Assembly: GCF_007990545.2 (NCBI RefSeq)
Contig: NZ_AP019829.2
Span: 1,736,001-1,800,000 of the forward strand
Reading direction: 5' to 3'
Origin: Leptotrichia wadei
Lineage (GTDB): Bacteria; Fusobacteriota; Fusobacteriia; Fusobacteriales; Leptotrichiaceae
DNA length: 64,000 bases
Shown here: piece by piece, positions 53,841-63,859 of the stretch
Layout: every line of letters starts with the position of its first letter
Numbering within the stretch: position 1 is the first letter of the stretch
Notes under the pieces: generated by a model
The model's input: only the letters and a program-made list of their open reading frames with translations
Told to the model about the DNA's origin: nothing
Database searches by the model: none
Program-made: the position numbers and the translations under genes

Positions 53841-56800
53841 GTGAATACTAAATACTTAAAAATTAAGCCATCAAATGATTTTTTTAGAAAATATGGGATT
53901 AAAAATTTTGAGATTGAGTATGTTAATTTATTTTCTAAAAAGAAAGAGATGGAGATATTTGTAAGGGTTCATAATTTTGCTGCACATAGTGAGATACAAG
54001 ATTTAAGATGGTCGCTTTACAAAAGTTTTGAAGATGGAGTAAAACTTAAAATTAAGTTGGATGTTAATCCTGAATTAATTCGAGAAGATGTTACTGGATT
54101 TGTAAAATTTATGATTGAAAATTATAAGGATGAGAGCAAGAGATATCAGTATATTTTCGCAACTTATGAAGTAAAAAGTATAGAAAATTCAATATTTATA
54201 AAATTGCCATCACATCATTTGATAGAAGAAGCTCAAAAGACTGATGCAAAGGAAGAATTGAAAAATAAAATTTGTGAATGTAGCGACAATTCAGTGAATA
54301 TTGAATTTATAAATGGTGAATTTAAGGAAATTAAAGAAATATTGAATGCTAAAGATAAATTGAATTCAGTAAAAGCTAGTGAACTTCCTAAATATGAAAA
54401 TACTGGAGCAAATAATGGAAACGGATATTCAAATGGAGGAAACTTTAATGGAAATAATAATGGATATAGGCGGAAAAAAATTCCTGATATAGATGCTATG
54501 CCTTTTTCTATGCTTGATATTTTGAATATTGGAGATAATGTTGCCTTGGAAGGAAAAGTATTTAATCTGGATATAAAAGAAACTAAAAATGGTAAACTTA
54601 TGTGTGATTTTATGATTACAGATTATACAGATTCTATCAGTTGCAGAATTTTCTTTAATATGGATGAGAATATTCAGGTAAAAGTCGGAGAATGGGTAAA
54701 AGTTACTGGAAGTTTTGAATCGGATATGTATACTGGAGAAATGTATGTTAGAACACAAAAGGTTAAAGCCATTGATTCTAAAGATGTGAAAAAAGAGGAT
54801 AATGCTCCCAAAAAAAGAATAGAACTTCATGCACATACAAATATGAGTGAAATGAGTGGAGTTATGTCAATTAAGGATTATGCGAAAAGAGCGAAGGAAT
54901 TTGGACATAGCGGGATTGCGGTGACAGATTATGGAGTAGTTCATTCTTTTCCATTTGCATTTAAAGAGGCAAATGAAGATTTTAAAGTTATTTTGGGGCT
55001 AGAGGCTTATATGGTTGATGATGAGCAGGACTTGATTACAAATCCTAAGGATAAGATGATTGAAGATGAAATTTATGTTGTATTCGATATTGAAACGACA
55101 GGATTTGATCCGTTTAATGACAAAATAATTGAGATTGGGGCTGTGAAAATGCGTGGAAGGGAAATTATTGGAGAATTTTCTGAATTTGTAAATCCTGAAA
55201 TTCCAATTCCGCCAAAAATAACAGAACTTACAACGATTACTGATGAAATGGTTGCAAATGCTGAAAAAATAGAAACTATACTGCCAAGATTTCTAAAATT
55301 TTGTGCTGATACAACAGTTGTTGCCCACAATGCAAAATTTGACGTGGGATTTATAAAGCAAAAAACTATTGAGCAAAGGCTTGAATATTCTCCAAGTGTA
55401 ATTGATACGTTACCTTTGGCTAGAACATTGCTTCCAGAATTGAATAAATATGGACTTGCCAGTCTGGTAGATTATTTTAAAATTACACTTGAAACGCACC
55501 ATAGAGCTGTTGATGATGCGAAGGCGACTGCAGAAGTTTTTCAGAAATTTTTAAATATGATTTTAAGTAAAGGACTTATGAAACTAACTGAAATTAATAC
55601 GGAATTACAGCCAAATATTCAAAATGCTGAAACATTGAATACAATGATTTTGGTAAAAAATCAAGCTGGACTTCGAGACTTGTATGAACTTGTGTCACGT
55701 TCAAATATAGAATTTTTTGGAATGCGTAGACCTAGAATACCAAAAACTTTGTTAAATAGCATGAGAAAGAATCTGTTAATTGCGAGTTCAGCTTCTGCTT
55801 CTGAAAGAAATAAGGGAGAACTTGTAAATCTTTTTTTACGTGGAGCAGAAAAAGATGATATTGAGGAAAAGGCAAAATTTTATGACTATATTGAAATTCA
55901 GCCTCATACAAATTATGCTGACATGGTGGAAAGAGCGGATAAGGAAATTGACAATTATGATAAAATTAAGGAAATGAATAAATATTTTTATGAACTTGGA
56001 AAAAATCAAAATAAAATTGTTGTTGCAACAGGAGACGCACAGTACCTTGAAGAGCGGGAAGCAATTAACAGAAATGTCCTGCTTTTGGGAAGCGGAACAA
56101 TGTGGAAAACTAAAGTTTCAGAAGGAGTCAGAGAATATGAATTTTTCGATAGAAAACTGTATTTTAAAACTACTGAAGAAATGCTGAAAACCTTTGACTA
56201 TTTGGGTGAAGATATAGCTATGGAAGTTGTCGTGGAAAATACGCATAAAATTAGCAATATGATAGAACAGGTAAGACCCGTTCCAACTGGATTCTATCCT
56301 CCAAAAATTGATGGAGCTGAAGAAGAAGTAAGGGAAATGACTTACAAAAGACTTAAGGAACTTTATGGGGAAAATATTGATGAAAGTTTGAAGGAAAGAG
56401 TGGAAAAGGAACTTAATTCAATTATTCAAAATGGATTTGCTGTACTTTATCTAATCGCACAAAAACTTGTACATAAATCAGTAAATGCAGGATATCTTGT
56501 AGGTTCACGTGGTTCAGTCGGCTCTTCAATTGTTGCCTATCTTATGGGAATTACCGAAGTAAACGGACTTTATCCACATTATAGATGTCCAAACTGTAAG
56601 TATACAGAGTTTATGAATGAAGAAGGAAGCGGAGTTGACTATCCCGACAAGAATTGTCCAAAATGTGGTACAAAATATATAAAGGATGGGCACGCTATTC
56701 CATTTGAAGTATTTATGGGATTTAATGGGGATAAAGTGCCTGATATTGACTTGAACTTTTCTGGTGAATATCAAGGGGAGATTCATAAATATACGGAAGA

Positions 56801-58184
56801 GCTGTTTGGAAGCGATAATGTCTTTCGTGCTGGAACAATTTCTACGCTTGCTGAAAGGAATGCTTTCGGGTATGTGAAGAAATATCTTGAAGAAGTGGAA
56901 GGAACACCTGAAATAAAGGAAAGAAAAGCGGAAATCATGAGAATTGCGAAAGGCTGCGAAGGTGCGAGAAAAACAACTGGACAGCATCCTGGCGGAATGA
57001 TAGTCGTTCCAAAAGATAAATCTATTTACGACTTTTGTCCAATCCAGCGGCCTGCCAACGATATGAAGTCAACTTCCAAGACAACTCACTTTGATTATCA
57101 CGTAATGGATGAACAGCTTGTAAAACTGGATATTCTAGGACACGATGATCCGACAACACTTAGAATTTTACAGGATTTGACAGGAGTCGATATTTATACG
57201 ATTCCACTTGATGATAAGGAAGTAATGAGCTTATTTAGCGGGACTGAAGCACTTGGTGTAACTTCAGAAGAAATTGAATCTCCAACAGGAACATCAGGAA
57301 TACCTGAATTTGGTACATCTTTTGTAAAGCAAATGCTTGTTGATACAAAGCCAAAAACTTTTGCTGAATTAGTTAGAATTTCTGGACTTTCACACGGAAC
57401 AGATGTTTGGTTGAATAATGCACAAGATTATGTAAGAAGTGGAATTGCAACTTTGAGTCAAATTATTACGGTTCGGGATGACATTATGAATAAATTAATT
57501 GATGATGGACTGGATAAATCATTAGCATTTTCCATAATGGAATTTGTCAGAAAGGGGCAGCCTACTAAAAATCCTGAAAAATGGAAGGAATTTTCTAAAA
57601 AAATGAAGGAACATGGTGTAGAGCAATGGTATATTGATTCATGTGAAAAAATAAAATATATGTTCCCAAAAGGGCATGCTGTGGCTTATGTAATGATGGC
57701 AGTAAGAATCGCCTATTTTAAGGTGCATTATCCAATTGAATTCTACACAGCTTTTCTAAACAGAAAAGTTGGAGACTTTAAAATGACTACAATGTTTAGA
57801 CCAATAGATGATTTGAAAAAAGCAAAAATGGAAATGGATAGAAAAGGAAATTTAAATGCTAAAGAAAAGCAGGAATTATTTTTGTATGAAATATTAATTG
57901 AAATGCATTATCGTAAAATTGAACTAGACCAAATTGATATTTATAAATCAGAGGCAAAACTTTTCACAATACAGGATGGAAAAATAAGAATGCCGTTAAT
58001 TGCAATGGATGGACTTGGAGATGCTGTTGCTGAAAACATAGTTTCTGAACGAAAAGAAAACAGTTTTTTATCAATTGAAGATTTAGTGAAACGTACAAAA
58101 TTGAATAAGACAATCGTGGAATTAATGAAGGAATACGGATGTTTTCAAGAATTGTCTGATACAAATCAACAGACATTGTTTTAG
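53841..58184 (+). CDS. polC: DNA polymerase III PolC-type alpha subunit
   Basis: 1,447-residue replicative polymerase. N-terminal domain, a Gly/Asn-rich linker (about 185-210), OB domain (about 234-310), PHP domain (from HAHTNMSEMSG, 330-340) interrupted by a DEDDh proofreading exonuclease (FDIETTGFD with Asp416/Glu418; HNAKFD Asp501; HHRAVDDAKA), then palm and fingers. A zinc-finger-like CPNCKYTEF...NCPKCG is near residue 916 and the catalytic aspartates are in PDIDLNFSGEYQ near 967. GTG start, supported by AAGGGGG upstream. The PHP metal ligands are partly lost (Ser339, Tyr364, Gln734 in usual Asp/His positions), suggesting an inactive PHP site. Confidence 0.97.
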   Translation: MNTKYLKIKPSNDFFRKYGIKNFEIEYVNLFSKKKEMEIFVRVHNFAAHSEIQDLRWSLYKSFEDGVKLKIKLDVNPELIREDVTGFVKFMIENYKDESKRYQYIFATYEVKSIENSIFIKLPSHHLIEEAQKTDAKEELKNKICECSDNSVNIEFINGEFKEIKEILNAKDKLNSVKASELPKYENTGANNGNGYSNGGNFNGNNNGYRRKKIPDIDAMPFSMLDILNIGDNVALEGKVFNLDIKETKNGKLMCDFMITDYTDSISCRIFFNMDENIQVKVGEWVKVTGSFESDMYTGEMYVRTQKVKAIDSKDVKKEDNAPKKRIELHAHTNMSEMSGVMSIKDYAKRAKEFGHSGIAVTDYGVVHSFPFAFKEANEDFKVILGLEAYMVDDEQDLITNPKDKMIEDEIYVVFDIETTGFDPFNDKIIEIGAVKMRGREIIGEFSEFVNPEIPIPPKITELTTITDEMVANAEKIETILPRFLKFCADTTVVAHNAKFDVGFIKQKTIEQRLEYSPSVIDTLPLARTLLPELNKYGLASLVDYFKITLETHHRAVDDAKATAEVFQKFLNMILSKGLMKLTEINTELQPNIQNAETLNTMILVKNQAGLRDLYELVSRSNIEFFGMRRPRIPKTLLNSMRKNLLIASSASASERNKGELVNLFLRGAEKDDIEEKAKFYDYIEIQPHTNYADMVERADKEIDNYDKIKEMNKYFYELGKNQNKIVVATGDAQYLEEREAINRNVLLLGSGTMWKTKVSEGVREYEFFDRKLYFKTTEEMLKTFDYLGEDIAMEVVVENTHKISNMIEQVRPVPTGFYPPKIDGAEEEVREMTYKRLKELYGENIDESLKERVEKELNSIIQNGFAVLYLIAQKLVHKSVNAGYLVGSRGSVGSSIVAYLMGITEVNGLYPHYRCPNCKYTEFMNEEGSGVDYPDKNCPKCGTKYIKDGHAIPFEVFMGFNGDKVPDIDLNFSGEYQGEIHKYTEELFGSDNVFRAGTISTLAERNAFGYVKKYLEEVEGTPEIKERKAEIMRIAKGCEGARKTTGQHPGGMIVVPKDKSIYDFCPIQRPANDMKSTSKTTHFDYHVMDEQLVKLDILGHDDPTTLRILQDLTGVDIYTIPLDDKEVMSLFSGTEALGVTSEEIESPTGTSGIPEFGTSFVKQMLVDTKPKTFAELVRISGLSHGTDVWLNNAQDYVRSGIATLSQIITVRDDIMNKLIDDGLDKSLAFSIMEFVRKGQPTKNPEKWKEFSKKMKEHGVEQWYIDSCEKIKYMFPKGHAVAYVMMAVRIAYFKVHYPIEFYTAFLNRKVGDFKMTTMFRPIDDLKKAKMEMDRKGNLNAKEKQELFLYEILIEMHYRKIELDQIDIYKSEAKLFTIQDGKIRMPLIAMDGLGDAVAENIVSERKENSFLSIEDLVKRTKLNKTIVELMKEYGCFQELSDTNQQTLF

Positions 58185-58220
58185 ATTTTATCTAAAATCA
58201 AAATATTTATAAAATACTAA

Positions 58221-58249
58221 TTGACAATTATAAAAAGATATAATATTAT
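58221..58249 (+). promoter_or_regulatory. Predicted promoter of fhs
   Basis: Perfect TTGACA (58221-58226), 17 bp, TATTAT (58244-58249), 27 bp before the ATG at 58277. Confidence 0.6.
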
Positions 58250-58263
58250 ATAACAAAAAATAT

Positions 58264-58268
58264 GGAGG
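58264..58268 (+). promoter_or_regulatory. Ribosome site that decides the fhs start
   Basis: GGAGG lies 8 nt before ATG 58277. The upstream in-frame ATG (58262) overlaps this site and has none of its own. Confidence 0.8.
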
Positions 58269-58276
58269 ACTTAGAG

Positions 58277-59947
58277 ATGACAGACATTGAAATCGCTCAA
58301 AATGCGAAATTAAAAAAAATTGGTGAAATTGCACAAAGTATTGGACTTATGGAAGATGATTATGAACCTTATGGGAAATATAAGGCTAAGGTTAGTTTGG
58401 ATGTGTTGAAGAGAAACGCGGGGAAAAAAGATGGAAAGCTGATTTTAATGACTGCTGTCACTCCAACACCTCCAGGAGAAGGAAAATCAACTGTTACTGT
58501 TGGATTGACTCAAGCATTAAATAAACTTGGGTACAAATCAATTGCAGCACTTAGGGAGCCGTCTTTGGGGCCTGTGTTTGGGATGAAAGGTGGAGCTGCT
58601 GGTGGCGGAATGTCGCAAGTGGTACCTATGGAAGAGATAAACTTGCATTTTACGGGGGATATTCATGCAATTTCGGCTGCACATAACTTGATTTCTGCGT
58701 GCATTGACAATCATATACATTTTGGAAATGAACTTGATATTGATGTGAATAATATTACTTTTAAACGTGTGCTTGATATGAATGATAGAAATTTGAGAAG
58801 TATTGTCGTTGGGCTTGGACCAAAAGTAAATGGCGTGCCTCGTGAAAATTCGTTTCAAATAACGGTTGCTTCAGAAATTATGGCGATTTTCTGTCTTGCT
58901 GATTCTATTACCGACTTGAAGGAAAGAATTGGGGAAATAGTTTTTGCATACAACAGAAAAGGGGAAATGCTTAAAGTTAAGCAGCTTAATATTCAAGGGG
59001 CAGTTGCGGCATTGCTAAAAGATGCGATAAAGCCTAATCTGGTACAGACTTTGGAAAATACGCCTGTATTTATTCACGGTGGGCCTTTTGCGAATATTGC
59101 ACATGGATGTAATTCGTTGCTGGCTACAAAAATGGCATTGAAATTGTCGGATTATGTAGTTACGGAAGCTGGATTTGCGGCTGATTTGGGAGCTGAGAAA
59201 TTTTTGGATATAAAAGCTAGGCTTGGGAACTTGGAGCCAAATGTTATTGTAATTGTTGCGACAGTTCGTGCATTGAAGCATCACGGCGGAGATAAGGACT
59301 TGAAGTCAGAAAATATCGAAACATTGACAAAAGGACTTGTAAACCTTGAAAAACATATTGAAAGTATGCAAAAGTATAATTTACCAGTTGTTGTGGCGAT
59401 TAACAAATTTATAACTGATACTGATGCTGAAATTCAAGTGATAAAAGATTTTTGTGCAAAAATGGACGTGGAAGTTGCCAACTGTGAAATCTGGGAAAAA
59501 GGTGGAGAAGGTGGAAAAGAGCTTGTGGAAAAAGTTATGAACGCCATTGAAAAGAATGAAAAATCAGATAAAAAATACACTCCACTTTACGATTTGAACT
59601 TGTCAATTCAAGAAAAAATAGAAAAAATAGCAAAAGAAATTTACGGAGCAGATGGAGTAAATTTTGCCCCAAAAGCACTTAACAATATTAAAAAATACGT
59701 GGAAAACGGCTACGATAAATTGCCAATATGTATCTCAAAAACACAAAAATCATTGTCAGACAACCCGAATCTGCTGGGACGACCAACAGGCTTCACAATT
59801 ACAATCAATGAAGTAAGATTATCAGCTGGAGCAGGATTCTTAGTAGCAATGGCTGGAGAAATTATAGATATGCCAGGATTACCTAGAAAGCCAGCGGCAG
59901 AGTTAATTGACATTGATGAAAATGGAGTAATTTCAGGATTATTTTAA
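58277..59947 (+). CDS. fhs: Formate-tetrahydrofolate ligase
   Basis: 556 residues from ATG 58277 ([19 protein letters not shown]); five extra upstream codons are rejected because they cover the ribosome site. The enzyme makes 10-formyl-THF from formate, THF and ATP for one-carbon metabolism. The phosphate-binding loop [11 protein letters not shown] (62-72), [48 protein letters not shown] and the C-terminal [16 protein letters not shown] are all canonical. Own promoter. Followed 39 bp later by a small flavoprotein gene. Confidence 0.97.
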   Translation: MTDIEIAQNAKLKKIGEIAQSIGLMEDDYEPYGKYKAKVSLDVLKRNAGKKDGKLILMTAVTPTPPGEGKSTVTVGLTQALNKLGYKSIAALREPSLGPVFGMKGGAAGGGMSQVVPMEEINLHFTGDIHAISAAHNLISACIDNHIHFGNELDIDVNNITFKRVLDMNDRNLRSIVVGLGPKVNGVPRENSFQITVASEIMAIFCLADSITDLKERIGEIVFAYNRKGEMLKVKQLNIQGAVAALLKDAIKPNLVQTLENTPVFIHGGPFANIAHGCNSLLATKMALKLSDYVVTEAGFAADLGAEKFLDIKARLGNLEPNVIVIVATVRALKHHGGDKDLKSENIETLTKGLVNLEKHIESMQKYNLPVVVAINKFITDTDAEIQVIKDFCAKMDVEVANCEIWEKGGEGGKELVEKVMNAIEKNEKSDKKYTPLYDLNLSIQEKIEKIAKEIYGADGVNFAPKALNNIKKYVENGYDKLPICISKTQKSLSDNPNLLGRPTGFTITINEVRLSAGAGFLVAMAGEIIDMPGLPRKPAAELIDIDENGVISGLF

Positions 59948-59986
59948 ATTTAATATACAGATATAATAGAATGGAAAAACATAAAA

Positions 59987-60481
59987 ATGGAAAATACAAA
60001 AGTAAAAATGCGAAGACGGGACAGAGAAATTACAGACAACGAAAAAATAAAAGAAATTATAAAAGCCTGTGACTGTTGCCGTCTTGGCTTAAACGATAAC
60101 GGAAAAGTCTACATCGTCCCACTAAATTTTGGCTTTACCGAAGAAAATGGAAACTATACATTTTATTTTCACGGTGCAAGAACAGGGAGAAAACTTGATA
60201 TAATAAAACAAAATAACTACGTAGGATTTGAACTTGACACAAATCACAAAATTTACACAAAAGGTGATAAAGCTTGCAATTATACCGCCAGATTTCAAAG
60301 TGTAATTGGAAATGGGAAAGTTGAGATTATTGAAGATTCACAGGAAAAAATGAAGGCGTTGCTGGAACTGATGAAACATAATACTGGAAAAGCAGAATGG
60401 GAATTTGACGAGAAAATGCTGAAGGCGGTTTGTGTGTTTAAACTTGCGGTTGAGGAGATGAGCTGTAAGGAGCACGAGTAG
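59987..60481 (+). CDS. NimA-like pyridoxamine 5'-phosphate oxidase family flavoprotein
   Basis: 164 residues, split-barrel FMN-binding fold. The opening MRRRDREITDNEKIKEIIKACDCCRLGLNDNG matches the small 'MRRKDREI' group related to nitroimidazole-resistance NimA proteins; YIVPLNFGF and FHGARTGRKLDII are the flavin/phosphate-binding segments, and NYTARFQSVIGNGKVEII is typical. The physiological role of this group is uncertain. Two ATGs are possible (59987 or seven codons later, which gives the canonical start). No strong ribosome site decides between them. Confidence 0.85.
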   Translation: MENTKVKMRRRDREITDNEKIKEIIKACDCCRLGLNDNGKVYIVPLNFGFTEENGNYTFYFHGARTGRKLDIIKQNNYVGFELDTNHKIYTKGDKACNYTARFQSVIGNGKVEIIEDSQEKMKALLELMKHNTGKAEWEFDEKMLKAVCVFKLAVEEMSCKEHE

Positions 60482-60522
60482 AAATTGCACTTGTATAGTA
60501 CAAGAACTGGATGGTGAAATAA

Positions 60523-62103
60523 TTGGGAATATTTGGAAAAATAATAAATAAATTCCGAAATAAGAATAACGAAGAAGAAAAATATTTAAAAATTGCAAGA
60601 GAACATATAAATAAGGCAGGAGAAAATTTAACAAAAGAACAAATTGATGAAATGATGAAGTTGGGAATGGATACAAGGGAACTTTATCCAGAAGTTTCAA
60701 AATTGTATTTTGAACGAATAGAAGATTATTTTCCTCCTGCTTCAACAATGTTAGCTACTTTTTATATGGATAAAGATGATGAAATGTATGAAAAATATTG
60801 TTTAAAGGCTGCAAATCAAGGAGAAAACATAGCAAAGAAAAGTCTTGCTATATTTTATGCAAAAAATAATAATGAAGAAAAAATGCTGGAATGGTACAAT
60901 AAACTTGATGATAAGGAAGATTATGATGTATTAGCCTACATGTCAAATTATTATATGTTTCAAGATAATTACGATAAAGTGAAAGAAATAAATTTTACAA
61001 TATTAAAAAATAAGAAAGATGATAAGTATGCTCCTAATTGTTTAGGTGATGCATATTTTGCTGAAAATGATTTTGAAAATTCTGAAAAATATTATAAAAT
61101 GGCTTTGGAAAATGGAAGTCCTGATTCAAAGGATAAATTATTCAATCTTTATCAAACAACTGAAAATATAGAAAAGTTTAGAGAGTTAATTGAAAGAGAT
61201 GAAGCTAAAAGAGGAGAAGATTTTTTAAGCTTAGGAAATCTTTATTTTCATAAAAAAGATTATAAAATGGCTGAAAAATGGTACTTAAAGTCTGAAAAAT
61301 TGGGATTTTTAGAAGCAAAATATAATTTAGGATATGTTTATTATGAAATTGGAAATTTTGATAAAGCTGAGAAGTATTTTCAGGAAGTGATAGAAAAAAT
61401 CCCACATCTTAAAGAAAGTGCTGTTAAAAAATTAATAAATGTTTATAACAGTCAAGCAAATGTCTATCTAACCAGTGGAGATTTTGATAAAGCTGAAAAA
61501 TATTTAAAAATATTGGTTGAAAAATATGGGATAAAGGAATGTTATTATAATTTAGCAGTAATAAATAGACAAAAAGGAAATATAGAAAAATACAAAGAAT
61601 ATATTTTGAAAGGAATTGAATTTGGAGATAACGAATGTATGTTTAGTTATGCACTATCTGTTTATTCAGAAACTGGTAAATATACAGAAGAAGTTGACAT
61701 GTGGTTAAAAAAAGCCGCAGAAAAAGATCATGTTGATGCAATGTATGAGTTAGGTCTTTTTGCTTCTGAACAGAATAGAATTGAAGATTCTAAAAAATGG
61801 TATAAAAAAGCAGCTGAAAAAGGAGAGACAACTGCAATGAATAATCTTGCTAATATTTATAGTGAGGAAGGAAATAAAGAAGAAGCAATGAAACTTTATC
61901 TGAAATCAGCTGAAAAAGGTAATCCTTTAGCATTTTTCAACCTTGGAAATTATTATGAAGAAAATAACAATATAGAACTTGCGAAAGAATATTATGGTAA
62001 AGTATTAGATTCGTTGAAAGGTTATCCAACGTGTAAAATAGAGCAAGAAGCATTGGCAAAATTAAAAAAATTACAGAATAATTCAGAATTGAAAAATAAT
62101 TAA
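60523..62103 (+). CDS. TPR/Sel1-repeat protein
   Basis: 526 residues of tandem 34-36-residue helical repeats, for example AKYNLGYVYYEIGNFDKAEKYF (about 267-288) and GETTAMNNLANIYSEEGNKEEAMKLYLKSAEKG, which mix TPR and Sel1 consensus positions. No signal peptide or membrane helix, so probably a cytosolic scaffold. The start is TTG 60523 after a GGTGA ribosome site; the nearest upstream ATG runs into a stop. Partner unknown. Possibly co-transcribed with the flavoprotein and the C-S lyase gene (17-bp gap). Confidence 0.85.
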   Translation: MGIFGKIINKFRNKNNEEEKYLKIAREHINKAGENLTKEQIDEMMKLGMDTRELYPEVSKLYFERIEDYFPPASTMLATFYMDKDDEMYEKYCLKAANQGENIAKKSLAIFYAKNNNEEKMLEWYNKLDDKEDYDVLAYMSNYYMFQDNYDKVKEINFTILKNKKDDKYAPNCLGDAYFAENDFENSEKYYKMALENGSPDSKDKLFNLYQTTENIEKFRELIERDEAKRGEDFLSLGNLYFHKKDYKMAEKWYLKSEKLGFLEAKYNLGYVYYEIGNFDKAEKYFQEVIEKIPHLKESAVKKLINVYNSQANVYLTSGDFDKAEKYLKILVEKYGIKECYYNLAVINRQKGNIEKYKEYILKGIEFGDNECMFSYALSVYSETGKYTEEVDMWLKKAAEKDHVDAMYELGLFASEQNRIEDSKKWYKKAAEKGETTAMNNLANIYSEEGNKEEAMKLYLKSAEKGNPLAFFNLGNYYEENNNIELAKEYYGKVLDSLKGYPTCKIEQEALAKLKKLQNNSELKNN

Positions 62104-62120
62104 CGATAGAAGGTGAAAAA

Positions 62121-63326
62121 ATGTCAGAAAATTACGATTTTGAAACACTTTTAAGCAGAAAAGGACAAGGTTCATTTAAATGGGAAGCAATGTACAGAGA
62201 AGTGCCTAATTTATCAGATGATATTGTTCCGTTTTCTGTGGCGGATATGGAGTTAAAGATTGCTCCTGAAATAAGAGAAGGATTGAAAAAATATATTGAT
62301 GAGGTGATTTTAGGTTATACTGGAGCAACTAATAAATATTATGAAGCGGTTATTTCGTGGATGAAGAGAAGGCATAATTTTAAAGTGGAAAAAGATTGGA
62401 TTGTTTGCACTAGTGGTGTAGTTGCGGCACTTTATACAGGGGTGAAGGCTTATTTACAAGAGGATGAGGGTGTGATTATTTTTACACCAGTGTATTATCC
62501 TTTTTATAATGCGATTAAATCTTCTAATAGAAAGATTGTCGATTGCGGATTGATTGAAATTGACGGATATTATGAAATTGATTTTGAGAAGTTTGAAGAG
62601 TTTGCAAAAGATGAGAATAATAAAATGTTGATTTTGTGTAGTCCGCATAATCCAGTTGGAAGAGTTTGGAAAAGGAAAGAGCTTGAAAAGATAGGAAAGA
62701 TTGCATTGGAGAATGATTTAATAATTATTTCTGATGAGATTCATTGTGATATTTTGATGCCTGGATTTAAGCATACTGTTTTGCAGACTTTGTCGGATGA
62801 ATTGGCAGAGATAACAGTTACATGTACTGCACCTACTAAAAGTTTTAATTTGGCTGGAATTGGAGTATCGAATATTATCATTAAAAATAAGAAGTTGAGA
62901 AAACAGTTTGAGGCTCAAATGACGAAAGATGGTTCACATGTGTTTGCAGCACTTGGATTTAAGGCTTGTGAATTGGCATATAATGAAGCAGAAGAATGGT
63001 TTAATCAGTTTTTGAAATTAGTGGATAAAAACCAAAAGTTGGTAAAACAATTTTTTGAAGAAAAGTTTATTGGATTTAAAGCTCCGTTAATTGAAGGAAC
63101 TTATTTGCAATGGCTAGATTTTAGGGCTTTAGGATTGAAAGACGAAGAATTGAAAGCATTTATGACGAAAAAGGCGAATGCATTTTTTAATGAGGGATAT
63201 ATTTTTGGAAAAGCCGGTTCTGGATTTGAGAGAATTAATTTGGCTGTGCCTACGAGATATATTGAGGCGGTTTTAGAGAGAATTTATAATGCAATTAAAA
63301 AGGAATATCCAAAATTTTGTAAATAA
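62121..63326 (+). CDS. MalY/PatB-family PLP-dependent C-S lyase (cystathionine beta-lyase type)
   Basis: 401 residues, class I/II aminotransferase fold. PLP Schiff-base lysine is Lys240 in CTAPTKSFNLAG. Asp205 (IISDEIHCD) binds the pyridine nitrogen. PHNPVGRVW is the cofactor/substrate loop. The wording PFSVADMELKIAPEIREGL and SDEIHCDI is typical of MalY/PatB C-S beta-lyases, which split cystathionine or cysteine S-conjugates to pyruvate, ammonia and a thiol; such enzymes are a source of H2S in oral fusobacteria. GAAGGTG ribosome site. Confidence 0.92.
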   Translation: MSENYDFETLLSRKGQGSFKWEAMYREVPNLSDDIVPFSVADMELKIAPEIREGLKKYIDEVILGYTGATNKYYEAVISWMKRRHNFKVEKDWIVCTSGVVAALYTGVKAYLQEDEGVIIFTPVYYPFYNAIKSSNRKIVDCGLIEIDGYYEIDFEKFEEFAKDENNKMLILCSPHNPVGRVWKRKELEKIGKIALENDLIIISDEIHCDILMPGFKHTVLQTLSDELAEITVTCTAPTKSFNLAGIGVSNIIIKNKKLRKQFEAQMTKDGSHVFAALGFKACELAYNEAEEWFNQFLKLVDKNQKLVKQFFEEKFIGFKAPLIEGTYLQWLDFRALGLKDEELKAFMTKKANAFFNEGYIFGKAGSGFERINLAVPTRYIEAVLERIYNAIKKEYPKFCK

Positions 63327-63766
63327 GCTACTTAGAATAATAGCTCGTTTTAACATCAAGTTCTATAAAGATAAAAATATATTTATTTTTTAAAAATAAG
63401 AAATAAATCTCTCTTATTAGATAAAGATTAAGAAAATTACTATCTGGTAAATTATATAAATAATAAATTTATTATGAATTTTGACTTGATGAAAAAGTAA
63501 TACTTCTTGTTATTAAATAAGATTCAGAATTAACATTAAATAATACTAAGTTTTTATATAAAATAGTCATAATTTTTGTATTTATTTTAAAAATGATTTT
63601 ATTATGAAATTAAATTAATTTTATATATTACTTTTTTATAAGAATTGTGGTATAATATACTGAAAAAAGTAAATTGCTCATAACAAAATTTTTAAATCTT
63701 AAAAATACATAATTTTTAATAATTTATTTTAATAAAAAATTTTGGAAAGGGATGGAGATATAAAAA
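63327..63766. other. AT-rich region with promoter for the right-edge genes
   Basis: 440 bp without a gene. A promoter TTACTT (63628-63633), 17 bp, TATAAT (63651-63656) points right. A partial match to the fda terminator arm (TAGCTCGTTTTAA near 63340) has no partner arm here. No terminator could be assigned to the C-S lyase gene. Confidence 0.5.
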
Positions 63767-63859
63767 ATGAAAAAAGTGGATAGCTTTTTTAATAATAAAT
63801 TCAAATTTTTTAAAGGAAATAAATATTGGAGGGGGAATTGTGAGAAAAAAAATAAATAA
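63767..63859 (+). CDS. Possible 30-residue leader peptide
   Basis: Begins MKKVDSFFNNKFKFFKGNKYW, ATG 63767, GGAG nine bases upstream. Basic and aromatic, no relatives recognised. Its last 20 bases overlap, out of frame, the start of the next gene, whose ribosome site (GGAGGGGG) lies inside it. It might couple or regulate translation of that gene, or be a chance frame. Confidence 0.35.
   Translation: MKKVDSFFNNKFKFFKGNKYWRGNCEKKNK

Noticed and set aside
58170-58195. TTTTAGA/TCTAAAA hairpin at the polC stop as a terminator
   Set aside because: Weak all-AT stem overlapping the stop codon and no T tract behind it.
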